Below, piece after piece: positions 44,424-55,856 of a stretch of DNA of 64,000 nt. This stretch comes from Sceloporus undulatus (Eukaryota > Chordata > Lepidosauria > Squamata > Phrynosomatidae). The stretch covers positions 61,803,468-61,867,467 of the forward strand of contig NC_056522.1 in NCBI RefSeq assembly GCF_019175285.1, read 5' to 3'. The notes beneath the pieces are model-generated. The model did no database searches and had not been told where the DNA came from. It saw only the letters and a list, made by a program, of their open reading frames with translations. Each line of letters begins with the position of its first letter. Position 1 is the first letter of the stretch. The position numbers and the translations under genes are program-made.

Positions 44424-44989
44424 TATGTATGCCTCTAGCTGTTTTAAAACAAGAGTTGCTGATTATTAATTGATTTACTATCTAATGTCAAATTCTTTAT
44501 CCAGCAAAAGTAACATGTGCCTGCACCGCTGTAACTGATTTTGTATTTTCGCATTAATCTTTCCAAGCTATAAATGCTATAGTGGAAATCCAGGAAAGAT
44601 ACTCTGGCACAAGTCCTTCTTACTGGTTATATCATCCTTTCTTCAAATGGACATAAATTATTGTCATGATTCATTTCCAGGACATTTTATGTAATAAACT
44701 GCTTTACAATACTTATCTCACAATAAACTTGAGAGCAGGTGATTACCATTCCAATCTAGAGGCTAAAAACTGAGGGTGAGGCAGTTACTTGTCTTGGGCC
44801 ATCAGTGCATCCATATTCTCAGTCTTTTAAAATGTTAGCAAGGCCTACAGACCTCTCAAAGTCAACACTTTCTCCTGGGGCTTTTTAAACAACATGTTAT
44901 TAGATAAAAAATATAGTAGTTTCAGGTAAAAAACAAAACAAACATCCTGAAGCCCCAAAAGAATATGTGTACAAATAGAAGGTCAAGTT

Positions 44990-45440
44990 TATTGTTATTA
45001 ATTGGCATCAAACTGACTTCAGCTTAAGAAGACCCAATGAATGAGAGTCCTCTAAGTCAACACTCCTGCTCAGGTCTTGCAAACTCAAGGCCATGGCTTC
45101 CTTAACTGGAGTGCATCCACAAGCAATGCAGACTTTCTCTTTTTCTACTACCTTCTACCTTGCCAAACATTATTATCTTTTCTAATGAGTCCTGCCTTTT
45201 TGTGATATGTCCAAAGTACAACACTTTCAGTTTTGCCATCTTCACTTCTAGGGAGACTTCAGGCCTGGTCTGTTTTAATATGCACGTATCTATCTTTTTG
45301 GTGGTCCATGGTATCTGTAGAACCCTTCTCTATTTTCACATTTCAAATGAGTTGGTTTTCTTCCTATCAGCTTCCTACACTGTCCAGCTTTCACAGCCAT
45401 ACATAGACACTGGAAATATAATGACATGAATATGGTCAGG
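44990..45440 (-). mobile_element. BovB/RTE LINE 3' fragment (minus)
   Basis: Shares 'tctaatgagtcctgcctttt', 'gatatgtccaaagtacaaca' and 'cagctttcacagccatacat' with the BovB copy at 40165-41250; diverged and interrupted. Confidence 0.72.
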
Positions 45441-45539
45441 TTATGGTCCTATAAATATTGTATTATGTTTACTGATCTCAAAAGTGTCTGATATGTAGAG
45501 CTTGAAACTTTTTTAAAAAATTAAAACTCCTAATTTAAA

Positions 45540-46612
45540 ATTAAATTAAAATTAAAACCCTTCAACTCTCCTTTTCTGTCTCTGTGGACAACATTTCCAT
45601 TCAACCAGTCCAGCAAGCCCGCAGTCTTGGTTTTATCTTTGACTCTTCTCTGTCGTGTATCCCTCAGATCCAGACCACAGCCAAGTCTTGTAGATTCTTT
45701 TTGTACAATATTGCCAAAATCCGACCATATCTCTCCGCCTCTACTGCCAAGATCCTGGTCCATGCCCTAGTGATCTCACGACTTGATTACTGTAATGTCC
45801 TCCTGGCTGGGCTTCCTCTTTCTCACCTCCGTCCTTTAATCTCTGTCCAGCATTCAGCTGCATGCATTATCACTTCCGCCCACCGCTCTGACCACATCTC
45901 TCCTGTGTTGGCATCCCTTCACTGGCTCCCCCTCCCTTTCCGTATTCAGTATAAGCTCCTGCTGTCGACATTTAAAGCCCTCCATGGACTGGCCCCTTCT
46001 TACTTATCAGACCTTCTTTCTCCTCACCTTCCCACTAGGGCCCTCCGTTCTGGTAGTCAAGGTCGGCTGTCCCAGCCCAGGATTTCCTCCGCCCCATCTC
46101 GGATTCGCCCCTTTTCACTTGCTGCCCCTCACTCCTGGAACCTTCTTCCCTCACAAGCAAGAGCCATCACTTCTTTAACCAGCTTCAAAACGGAGTTGAA
46201 AACCATCCTGTTCAGAGAAGCCTTCCCAGGCATTGCATAATTGTCGCTTACTATTTGATGTTCTTTTGGTGCCTGTTTATCAAACCATTTCCTGTATTGC
46301 TATGTACTGTATATGCATTATCCTACTTGAGAGTATGTATTTTCCCTGGAAAATGATTAATCATCCATTATGAAGCCAAGCCCTCCCTCCAGTCCATCTG
46401 CCTTGGTCCAGGCCTTGGAGGTAGAGAGGAACTGCTGGACCTCTTACCCTTTCCCTCCACCACTCTCTTCTCCTTCTGTGTCATGTCTTTTTAGATTGTA
46501 AGCCCGAGGGCAGGAAACCGTCTAACTAAAAAGATTGCATGTACAGAGCTGTGTAAATTTACAGCGCTTCATAAATAAAGGTTAATAATAATAATAATAA
46601 TAATAAATTTCC
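45540..46612 (+). mobile_element. L2-type LINE: ORF2 C-terminus and 3' UTR (plus)
   Basis: An open frame of 218 codons (45584-46240) encodes the post-RT thumb region typical of L2-clade elements (VHALVISRLDYCNVLLAGLP, SPVLASLHWLPLPFRIQYKL, HSWNLLPSQARAI). The 3' UTR has 'ttgtaagcccgagggcagg' and 'gcgcttcataaataaag', and ends in an AATAATAAT tail. The element is 5'-truncated, lacks the RT active site and is inactive. Confidence 0.88.
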
Positions 46613-46805
46613 CAGACAACATTGCTATTGACTAACTTTTCCATGTTCTGACAATACAAAGGTGAGTAGTTCAAACTACTCAAGAGACCCAGTTGTTGAT
46701 CAAACATAACCACTTATTCTCTCCCTGGCAAAGATATCCCCACAGACTTTACTGCTATTCGCCATGCTCTGTTCACCAGTTGTTCCAAATGGACAATATA
46801 AGGTT

Positions 46806-47025
46806 AGAGGTGCAGCCAAAACTGCAGAAATAATACAGACTAACACAACTTGAAGTGCTGTAGTTCTGTCCTCTGGAATCCTGGATTTGTAGTTTTACAA
46901 GGTCTTTGGCCTTCTCTGCCAAAGAGTGCTGGTGACTTACAAAATTACAAATCCCAGGATTCTGTAGGATGGAGCCATGGCAGTTAGTGATTGCATTACT
47001 TCTCAAGTGAAGATGCATCTTCAAA
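46806..47025. mobile_element. Foldback DNA element, diverged relative of 5421-5586
   Basis: Inverted blocks 'actgcagaaataatacagac', 'gaatcctggatttgtagttt' and their complements surround a short centre at about 46915. Confidence 0.6.
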
Positions 47026-47125
47026 TATGCAGACCCAGTTCCTAAAGTTGTCTGCATTATAGTAAGGGTATTAATACCAGAAAACATCCAGCATAACTTT
47101 ATCAGCAAAGACCTTGCTAAACAAG

Positions 47126-47487
47126 GAAGTTTATCGCATGGGCCCTAAAACAAGCCCATTGCGTTCTAAAATGGATGCGCACAGGGGCGCGTACGGAACA
47201 GGATGGGGCAAGGGACCGCATTTTACTGCACAAGGGAACGCCGTTGCTGCTGCTGAGCATTCCAATCACATCCTCCCTCCATTCCAGAGGGCATGGTGTC
47301 TGAGAACTGTTCTAAAGCATTCTGAGAAATCACGCCCTCTGGAATGGAGGGAGGACGCGATTGGAATGCCCAGCAGCAGCAGCGACGTTCCCTTGTGCAG
47401 TAAAATGCGGTCCCTAGCCCCATCCCATTCTGTGCGCGCCCGTTTTAGGACATAATGGGTGAGTTTCAGGGACATGCGATAAACTTC
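47126..47487. mobile_element. Hairpin DNA element with GTTTATCGCATG ends
   Basis: The terminal inverted repeat GAAGTTTATCGCATG (47126-47140) pairs with 47473-47487. The arms continue to pair for about 150 bases, including 'ttccctccattccagaggg', 'gctgctgctg' and 'gggaccgcattttactgcac', around a centre at about 47296-47330. Frames on both strands mirror the arms and are not genes. Confidence 0.78.
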
Positions 47488-47759
47488 AAAGATACATGAG
47501 ATATGGAAGTATTGTCATAGTGCAGAAGTTGTCTGTTCCCCATGGGGAGGGGGAAAGCCTCCTTGAAGCAATGTAAAGGCATTATATTAACCTGCAGCAG
47601 TGAAGAGAAGCAGGGCTACCATTATTTGGCTGAGAAACCACTATAATTAGGCTCCTCCACCCTCCATCTGTCACTACCTCCAACAATCATTCCATCAGCC
47701 GTGAAAGAACACCAGCCATCCTCTGAGGGACTGCAGTGGGAGCAGGAGTGGAGGAATTA

Positions 47760-48130
47760 CAGTCAGCCCTCTGCATTTGTGGCTTTGACTTTTGCAATTG
47801 TGATTATTCATGGATTTGATTAATATGTTCTCTCTAGGAATCTCTTGGACCTTCAGCTCAACTCTATGGGCAACATCTGCAGAAATCACTCTGGAAGGCC
47901 TAGAAATTCCTAGAGAGAAAATCTCTAGGCATTTGTAGGTCCTCCAGTGCAATGCTATGGTCAGTTTCTAGGAGATGTTGATTTTAAAGTTGCACTGGAA
48001 GACTTACAAATGCCTCGAGAAGTGGTCTCTCATGTAAAAAAAAATTTTGTTGGTTTGTTTGGAGTTTTTCCCGTTTCATGGAGATCTTGTGTTCCAACCC
48101 CAGTGAATGGGGAGGGCCCACTGTATTTAT
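47760..48130. repeat. Interspersed repeat ('ttctctctaggaatctc')
   Basis: Starts 'acagtcagccctctgcattt' and ends 'cagtgaatggggagggccca'. Within it 'ctctaggaatctcttgg' and 'caaatgcctcgagaagtggt' blocks repeat. A related copy lies at 60690-60985. Probably a Tigger-like non-autonomous element; the ends read as a CAGTCAGCCCT… GGGCCCACTG inverted pair. Confidence 0.6.
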
Positions 48131-48704
48131 TTTTTCCACTGCTGCCCCAAGTTTCCTTTGGCAAAAAATCCCAAAACTCTGCAGAACCACGAGGGTTGCA
48201 CCACTAAAGAGATCTTTAGAGCTGCCAACTTTGACTGCAGTATCTGGTTCATCCAAGATAAGTAGAAGAAAGATTACTACTACTGCTATCAACACTCACT
48301 ACAAACTTCCCAGTCATTATCATGATGATGATCAACAGAAGATCCACAATTTCCACCAGCCAACCTCTGAGAAGACCTTGGGGGAGCTTCCGATTATGTT
48401 TATTTCATATGTTTATCTTGAAAGTTGCCTTGTGAGGGCAATGTGCCCTGACAGGCAAGTTTAAAAAACTCCTTTAAATAAATAAAAATTGTGCCAAATA
48501 CAACTAGACAACTCAAAGGAAGGAAAATGGTCCACTGAACTTTAAGAAGAGGGAAATCTTTCTAGATTTATCATTGTAATTAGCCGTTACGAGCATATTT
48601 ATCTCCAAGTGACATTTGAGGAATTTTCAGCAACTCCAAGTTTTGCCTCCAGAAGGAAACATGCTTCCTTTCTTCTTCCATGCAACAAGAGAAAGGTTGA
48701 CCAT

Positions 48705-48840
48705 GTCCTAGACCAGAGGTAGGAGTCTTACTACCTCCACATATTGTTGGACTGCAAAGCCCAACATTGTCCATCACTGCTTATGCTGACAAAAGCTGCT
48801 GGGAGTTGGAGACTGACGTCATCTGGAGGGCAGCATGATT
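48705..48840. mobile_element. Short hAT-like fragment
   Basis: Mirrored 'attgttggactgcaaagccc' and 'gctgctgggagttggagac' blocks, a pattern common to squamate hAT MITEs. Partial. Confidence 0.5.
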
Positions 48841-48861
48841 TCCATCCCTATTCTAGACTAG

Positions 48862-49543
48862 TCACACAAACATAGCTGGAAGGAATCTCAGTGGTCATCA
48901 AGACCAACCCCCAGCCATGAAGGAACATATTCTCTAAAGCATTCCTGAAAGATAGTTATCAAACCTCTGTTTAAAAGGCCCCCAATGTAAGAGCGTCCAC
49001 CATCCTCCATGGCAGTCTATTCTACGAACAGTTCTTACTATCAAGAAGTTTTTCTTGATATTTAGGTGGAATCTTTTTTCTTACAATTTCAATCCATCAG
49101 TTCATGTCCTGGTTTCTAGAGCAGCAGAAAACAAGCTTACGCCACCTTTTATACAGCATCTCTTTCAATATATAAAGATGGATACCAGTCACCCCTCAGT
49201 CTTCTTTTTTCTAAGTTAGACATCCCTTGTTCTCTAAGCAACAGGGTAACCAGACATTCTCCTTTTCCAGGACATGTCCTACATGTCAACCTTCTGTCCA
49301 GAAGGAATTCCAAAATGTACTCCATTTTGGGCATGTCTAAGAAGCATGAATTTATATTTATATTAGTGCTTTTAGTTTCTATTTTGTAATGTCCTACGTT
49401 TTTATCGAATATCCCACCTTTACAGTGCCTTGGCTTCCTTTGCCGTTATGACATCAGGTCACCCTGTCTAAGCCATTCCTCACAGAACTTGGTTTCTAAA
49501 GTGTTCATCATCATTTTGGTCGCCTGCCACATTCACATGGTGT
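48862..49543 (-). mobile_element. CR1 LINE fragment (minus), interrupted
   Basis: Minus-strand CR1 sequence ('gctggaaggaatctcagtgg', 'gaagtttttcttgatattta', 'catttggtcgcctgcc'-type) is split at 49241-49466 by a hAT-like element. It is more diverged than the other CR1 copies here. Confidence 0.8.
49242..49466. mobile_element. hAT-like element inserted in CR1
   Basis: Ends CAGGGTAACCAGACATTCTC and CAGGTCACCCTG are inverted. The flanking 8-mers TCTAAGCA (49233-49240) and TCTAAGCC (49467-49474) match at 7 of 8, fitting a hAT duplication; intact CR1 copies read straight through this point. The interior ('ccattttgggcatgtctaag') matches units beside the MEMO1 CpG island. Confidence 0.82.
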
Positions 49544-49544
49544 T

Positions 49545-49545
<1 letters not shown>

Positions 49546-49582
<37 letters not shown>
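49546..49582. repeat. TC microsatellite
   Basis: About 18 uninterrupted TC units. Confidence 0.95.
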
Positions 49583-49586
<4 letters not shown>

Positions 49587-49974
49587 AGGTCATTTCTCTT
49601 TTTAACCGTTTTAGAAGTCTAAAACCATTTTCTTTTACAAAATATTACCACCTTCCATGCAACAAGATTATCTAATTTTTATTTTAACTTTTCATGTTAA
49701 TTCAACCCACACACAATGAGGTCTGAAATTTCTTCTCATTTTAGGATGACCACAACACACATCTGGATGAAAACTTTCTAATTCCAGTTTTGAGGATGTT
49801 CTGCTGCTCTATGTAGGATTGATATACAGTCAACATCCTCTCCCCACAATGGAATGGCTCCATAAAGAAATGGGAGAGGCAATATCCTTTTCCCTGAAGC
49901 CCTCACTTGTTATGAATATATGCCTTCAAGTAGTTTCCAATGTATGGCAATCCTAAAGTGAATTTATCATGAGA

Positions 49975-50441
49975 TTACTTGAGGGATCCCCTTCTTCCAT
50001 ACAATCCACCCTGCACACTTAGGTCCTCTGGGAAAAACTTACTGTGACCAGTAAAGACTAGGTTGGCCATGGTTACCCAGAGGGCTTTTTCATCTGCCAC
50101 TCCCAAATTATGGAACGGCCTGTTGGAGGAGATCTGACATCTCACCAATCTTGACGGCTTTAAAAAGACCCTCAAGACAGATGTTTTCTGACAGGCCTTT
50201 CCTGAGTAATTTGACACATTTGCTCCCACTGATATGGACTACTCTAGTGTCCACTGTTTCTTATCTCTGATTGTTTTAAGTGATTTGAATTGTATTTTAT
50301 TATAATGTTGAATTTTTTTGTGTGGCTCTATTTTAACCGGGGGGTGGGGGGGTAGTGAGATTTATTTTAATGTATTGCATGGCTTTTTATTGTTGTAATG
50401 CCACCTCAATCTCATAGGAGAGGTGGGATATAAATAAATAA
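49975..50441 (+). mobile_element. L2-type LINE 3' end (plus)
   Basis: The end of ORF2 ('gaacggcctgttggaggaga') and a 3' UTR ending 'gaggtgggatataaataaat' precede the gap and an ATT tail (50452-50501). 5'-truncated and frame-broken. Confidence 0.72.
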
Positions 50442-50451
50442 NNNNNNNNNN
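50442..50451. other. Assembly gap (10 N)
   Basis: Ten N lie between the LINE end and an ATT microsatellite (50452-50501). The true tail length is unknown. Confidence 0.99.
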
Positions 50452-50502
<51 letters not shown>

Positions 50503-51286
50503 TTCTTGGCATGATTTGTTCAGAGGGAGTTGCCATTGTCTTTCCCATAGGCTGTGACTTTCTCTCTCAGTAGGTTTCCATGGCTGAATGAGGATTTGCA
50601 ACTGTTACTGGATTGGTCCCAGTAATGTGGGAGAGAGCAGAGCAACGGAAGACACAATCATGATACATTAAAAAGGGCCTTCACGTGATATGCGATTTCA
50701 CCCTGAATGTAATGGAATGTGACACTAACCAACAAAGCATATGTGTGAGGCACCTAAGAACAATGTTTGAGTGTGCTGAAGCAGGATATGCTGTATATCC
50801 ATGTTACAATTACATACAACTGCTCCACATTTTCCTCTTTAAAAAATAATGTGGCTTCCTTTTGATGTTTACCATATATCTATTAACATTCCAAAGGTGG
50901 AGAAAATCCATTTAAAAGCTTGCTTTATGGGCATTGCCACCCACTGGGTGATCTAAAAATATCCTGGTCTCATTACTAACATTTTCTGTTTTGTCTGGGT
51001 CCCCCCCCCCCCCGCCAATATTCTCCTTGACTTATTTGCATAGTATTGATTTTGGTAATTTAGCCATCCAATTTAAATTGACAGAAGACCCTCCTATTTA
51101 AAAATGATACAGAAAGAACACCAGAGATAGCTGCCAGGTCATAACATTATAGGTTTTTAAACCTTCCAGTTGGAGAGATGAAAAAGCTGTTACAACTTCA
51201 GCACAACTTTAAATGGAAAGTCCTTTACTGTATATGTGCCTTGCAATACTGTGGGGGGGAAAATCCCATCTCCCACCAGACTCTGG

Positions 51287-52256
51287 AGTTTATCACACGG
51301 AGCTGTATGTACCTCCAACCTGATAATGATAAAAACATCCGCATCCCACAAAAGTGCTCAGATGCACAAATAATTTTCACACACAGAGCACAATGACATA
51401 TTAGAGGCTCATTACTAAAGTGAGAAAGAGGGTAGAATTCACATTTGGTTTTTCACACATACGTGTGTAAGTCCTGTTGATGGTTTGGAAATCATGTTTT
51501 TGTGCGTGCTCACAGAAAAATTAATTGCGTCACCAGAAGTCACTAGAACACATATGGCAGCAAACAAAATCACCCAGAGAAATAAACAATTTTATTTACA
51601 CAATTTTTGCCCCATACAGACAGGACAAAATAAAGCTGCTTCAGGTCACTTTGGAAATAGGCTGTTTAAATGATTCATGCATCCTAAGAATCCGGAAGCC
51701 ATGCCAAAGCCATGCTCCAGTTCTAAGGACTGGAGCGTGGTTTTGGTGCAGCATACCTCCAAAGTGACTTGATGCAGCTTTATTTTGGCCTGTCTGTATG
51801 GGCCCTTTCTTTATAAAAATACACTGTACTGCCCCTTACTTTCCCGCAAATGGTATTCAACCTAATTAAAAAGAACAAAACATTACCCAAAAGATAGAAA
51901 AGTTTTTAAAAAGCATAAAAGACTGCTATCCTCTTGGCAACAGGGCACAACAAAGGAGTCTGAAATAAACTCAAAGAACCATGGGAAATGTGCCAACACA
52001 TACAAAAACTGAGAATCCCATGATTAAACCATGAATAGCTTTCACACTAGAGCAATTGCACAAAAAGAGCGATATCGTGAATGAAATGGAAATGAATTTA
52101 TGATATTTTCCTGAAAATTGCTGGTTCATGTCTCTTTCTGGTCAGATACTTGGCAGTTTGCACACAATGTATTGTGAAAACCAATCACACAATTGAGTCT
52201 GGATAATCACAGGTTCTTACCCTTTTAAACTTCCAATTTTTCCCGTGTGATAAACT
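51287..52256. mobile_element. DNA transposon remnant with AGTTTATCACACGG ends
   Basis: A perfect 14-bp inverted pair, AGTTTATCACACGG at 51287-51300 and its complement at 52243-52256, bounds 970 bp. Inside is palindromic MITE copy 4 (51608-51805). No open frame of note is present and no target duplication is obvious. The ends resemble those of 47126-47487 and 63711-63932. Confidence 0.55.
51608..51805. mobile_element. Palindromic MITE, copy 4
   Basis: 198 bp; begins TGCCCCATACAGACAGGAC and ends GGCCTGTCTGTATGGGCCC; TTT lies on both sides. Shorter than copies 1-2 because part of the right arm is missing, so it no longer folds fully. Confidence 0.8.
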
Positions 52257-52754
52257 GTGCTTGGAAAGGTTAATTTTTTGCATAACAGTTCCCAGGCTCC
52301 CCTAGCCAGCACAGCCAGTGGCCTTGCTGGCTGTGGTATTTTAGGAGTTGCAGTCCAAAGGTGGACCATTTCTAAGCTCTGGTTTAAATAATGTTCTTCT
52401 TAACCTCACAACAACAACATAAATCATGATTCAGGTTGTGCTGCAAATGCACTCTTGCATTCCATCATTTACAATTTCAACATTTAATTAACTTGCTGTT
52501 GCAATTGCCTATTGATTTTAGTAGATGGACAGCTGACTTCAAAGAAGCACATGGCTTCTACAGAGTATACAGCACGAAAGTGGTAGGGATTGCCAAACAT
52601 GTTGCTCAACTGCCATTAATTTACTTTACACAGGATATATTCTTATGCAAGAGATCCATAGCTGTTGCAGTTTCTATATAATGATGGTTATTTGAGATTG
52701 TTCCAGTTTGTTCACAGAAAACCATGATCTTAGTTTAAAGCTTTAACTTTGAAC

Positions 52755-53280
52755 CATAGAATCATAGAGTTGGAAGAGACTGCAAGGGCCATCCAGTTCA
52801 ACCCCCCCTGTCATGCAGGAAATCTCAAAGCATCCCCGACAGATGGCCATCCACCCTCTGTTTTAAGACATCCATGGAAGGAGACTCTACTACACTCCGA
52901 GGGAGTGTGTTCCACTGTCGAACAGCCCTTACTGTCAGGAAGTTCTTCCTAATGTTGAGGTGGAATCTCTTTTCCTGTAGCTTGCATCCATTGCTCTGGG
53001 TCCTAGTCTCTGGAGCTGCAGAAAACATGTTAGCTCCCTCCTCAATATGACATCCCTTCAAGTATTTAAACAGGGCTATCATATCACCTCTTAACCTTCT
53101 CTTCTCCAGGGTAAACATCCCCAAGCTCCCTAAGTCGTTCCTCATAGGGCATGGTTTCCAGACCCTTCACCATTTTAGTTGCCCTCCTGTGGACACACTC
53201 CAGTTTTTCAACATCCTTTTTAAATTGTGGTGCCCATAACTGGACACAATATTCCAGGTGGGGCCTGACCAGAGTGAGCA
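52755..53280 (-). mobile_element. CR1 LINE 3' end (minus)
   Basis: The minus frame 53145-52825 encodes [20 protein letters not shown] and [20 protein letters not shown]. The 3' end starts 'agaatcatagagttggaaga'. Confidence 0.9.
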
Positions 53281-55230
53281 GACCTGTGTAGCTTCAAACA
53301 TCTAATGTCCACCAACTGGGATCAAGTGAAAAAATGATGGCTATATTCAAATGTCACAATAAGCCAGAATTTCTTGGAAGCTATTTGTTGGTGGACATTG
53401 TCCATCTTTCCTTTTTCAAGGAGAAGCAGATAGACAAAACCACAAGACTGTTCTCTTGTGGTCTACCATAAGGTTGGTAGTCATGTTGCCTACCGACTGC
53501 ATGTACCCCTAGGTTGTTTTTGCACCCCAAAATCTCTCTTTGACCCCTTGATTGCCTCCAAAAGAGAATCACTGCTCCTCAAAGTATCCAAGATTGATAA
53601 CTCAATTCTAAAACATGGCACAGAACCTTGCTTTAGTGTGTCATAGGGCATTTTTAACACCTTGATATTACCGTCAACAAGCCACAGATGGAAGGTTTAG
53701 TAATGACCACTAAACATCATCACATTAACTCATTCTGGATCAGCCAGAAGCAGTGTTACCAGATTTTAGAAATAGCAATAAGGGACAGTCAACATTCATG
53801 ACATGCAGGTTTGACGATCAGGAACTAGCTGTTAACAAGGTTGTGTCCTGTCTAAATACCAAATGAAAGTATTGATTTCAGTTAACCTATTCATGTATTT
53901 ATCTGTAAAATTAGCACATTAACCACTTTAATAAATTACAGGGCACCCATATTTGTATCTTTATGAAGATGATGCCTACACCCAGAAATACAGGAAGTTT
54001 GGCATCTCATTCAATCTATAAAGTAGGAGCTTTCCAGCCTCAAGTAAGGGATATTTCTTAAAATAAGGGACACCTGGCAACCCTATAAGGGACATTTGGC
54101 CTTCAAATATGAGACATCCCTTATAGTAAGGGACTCCAAGCAACCCTAGTTAGAAAGTTGAAGAATTCTGGTTTATCACAGTGTGTGAACAAACCCAGTG
54201 GCTCAGGCAGGTAGGCATGTGTTAAGAATTAAGGTGCAGGGAGCCTCTGAGCACATGTTTAATCCAGGTATTTGTGATCTGTGTCAAAGCCAAGCTCACA
54301 AACCTTTTCACACAAGCATCCACTTTTTGGCCTCTATGCATTCTTTCACTGAAATTTAATTTGATAATGGCAGTGCTGCTGAGTTTTTTAGTCATTGCTA
54401 TTGTTTACTGTTGATTCTTTAAAAAGTATTTATACACCATTTGCCTAGCAGGGCTGTCAAAGCAATGTACAATATGACAGCAATATAAAAACAGAACAGA
54501 AAGAAACCTTTGTTTAAAGAAAAAGACTAAAACCTGTTTTAAAAGCCAAAGGCACATGAAGAAAATTGGAAGTCATAAACCTTTGCTGATCAAGTACAAA
54601 GCTACAAATCATTCATAGATCTACCAGTGTCCTGATCTCCACTCTCCCACCTCTAGACTACAAGAGATTTCACTGTGGAAAAATCTCTTTCATATTGAAT
54701 ACTTGTTTTTATTTGGTGATCAAGCCTGCAACCTGTTCTGTCGAAACAGCACAGGCTGTTCCACAAGTTCAGTAAATTTTAAGTGGCTGAAAATGGCCTT
54801 CAGATTAGTAGCCCACCCAACTGGGCTTTCCAGCAATAAACAAGGCAGACACTACTTGAAGAGTTATATAAGATTCCTTCATTGCATACATTGCTCATAA
54901 ATTATTTTTATGAAACATTTGAGGAGGAAACCAATACCAAAACAAAAACAAAAAAATCCCAGAAGAACTGAATTCCAGACCAGCTCTTAAATAAAATACA
55001 TTGAGTAGGCTGAAGGAGAATAATAGGAGAGAGGTGAAGCAGGATGATTGTAAATCAAAGCCTCAAAGACATATAATGCTGACAGTGGAAAATGTGTAGG
55101 AGAGACAATCAAAACACAGCTGGAAGCAAGGCTCTCTGATTTGTAACAAAAAGCAGAAGTTCTGCCTTTTATGAGTTTATTGTGTCCATGCTGGCAATAG
55201 GAGTCAAAGTATGTAAATATTCTTAGGTCT
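53281..55230. other. Intergenic stretch, no gene recognised
   Basis: Mostly unique-looking AT-rich sequence. Repeated 'taagggac' and 'ggcaaccct' motifs at 54040-54150 suggest the end of an old DNA element. A weak LINE-tail fragment ('tatttatacaccatttgcct') lies near 54427-54500. Confidence 0.6.
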
Positions 55231-55244
55231 CGTTTTGGTTAAAC

Positions 55245-55403
55245 TGGGACGTAGCCAGGATTTTAGGAAGGGGGGGTCCAGACTAAGTGCCACGATTATA
55301 ATGGGGCTTGGGCGTGGTGGCGCAGCAGCACACACCATTCATTTTTCTAATGGAAGGGGGGGTCCGGACCCCAAGAACCCCCCCCCCCTTGGCTATGTCC
55401 CTG
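55245..55403. mobile_element. Short hAT-like element ('gggacgtagcc' ends)
   Basis: Inverted ends TGGGACGTAGCCAGGA and CTTGGCTATGTCCCTG, with flanking ggttaaac and gattaaat (6 of 8 match). C-rich interior near the right end. Confidence 0.6.
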
Positions 55404-55856
55404 GATTAAATCTGATTTTTTTTCATGAAGTGAGTATCCTCAGCTCTCTAAACCAAATTAGAATGCATGAGACAAATGTACATGTTACAAAAGACACAAA
55501 ATTCCATCTTATGCTTATATGTGTGTAATTTTTTTGGTAATTGCAAAGGTTTCCTCCTTTGCAGTGTCTAAAGCCCCCTTAAAACTCACTGTATCACTGC
55601 AATAGTGGTCCCCCCACAGCCATTCAGTGCTAGTGAAGAACAAAGAGGACAGAAGAAGCATGAGGCTATGTTTCCATAGACTAATCCTACCCACTACCCA
55701 CTCTCCACTAGCCATAGAAGAACCCTGGTGGCATCCTTCTGAGGTCGCTAAAATCAGTACCCAGCTTGTTGGGGGCAATTAGCTTACCCATTGTAAACTG
55801 CTTAGGGAGTGCCTAAGTGTACTGATAAGCAATATAGAAATGTACTTGCTATTGTA

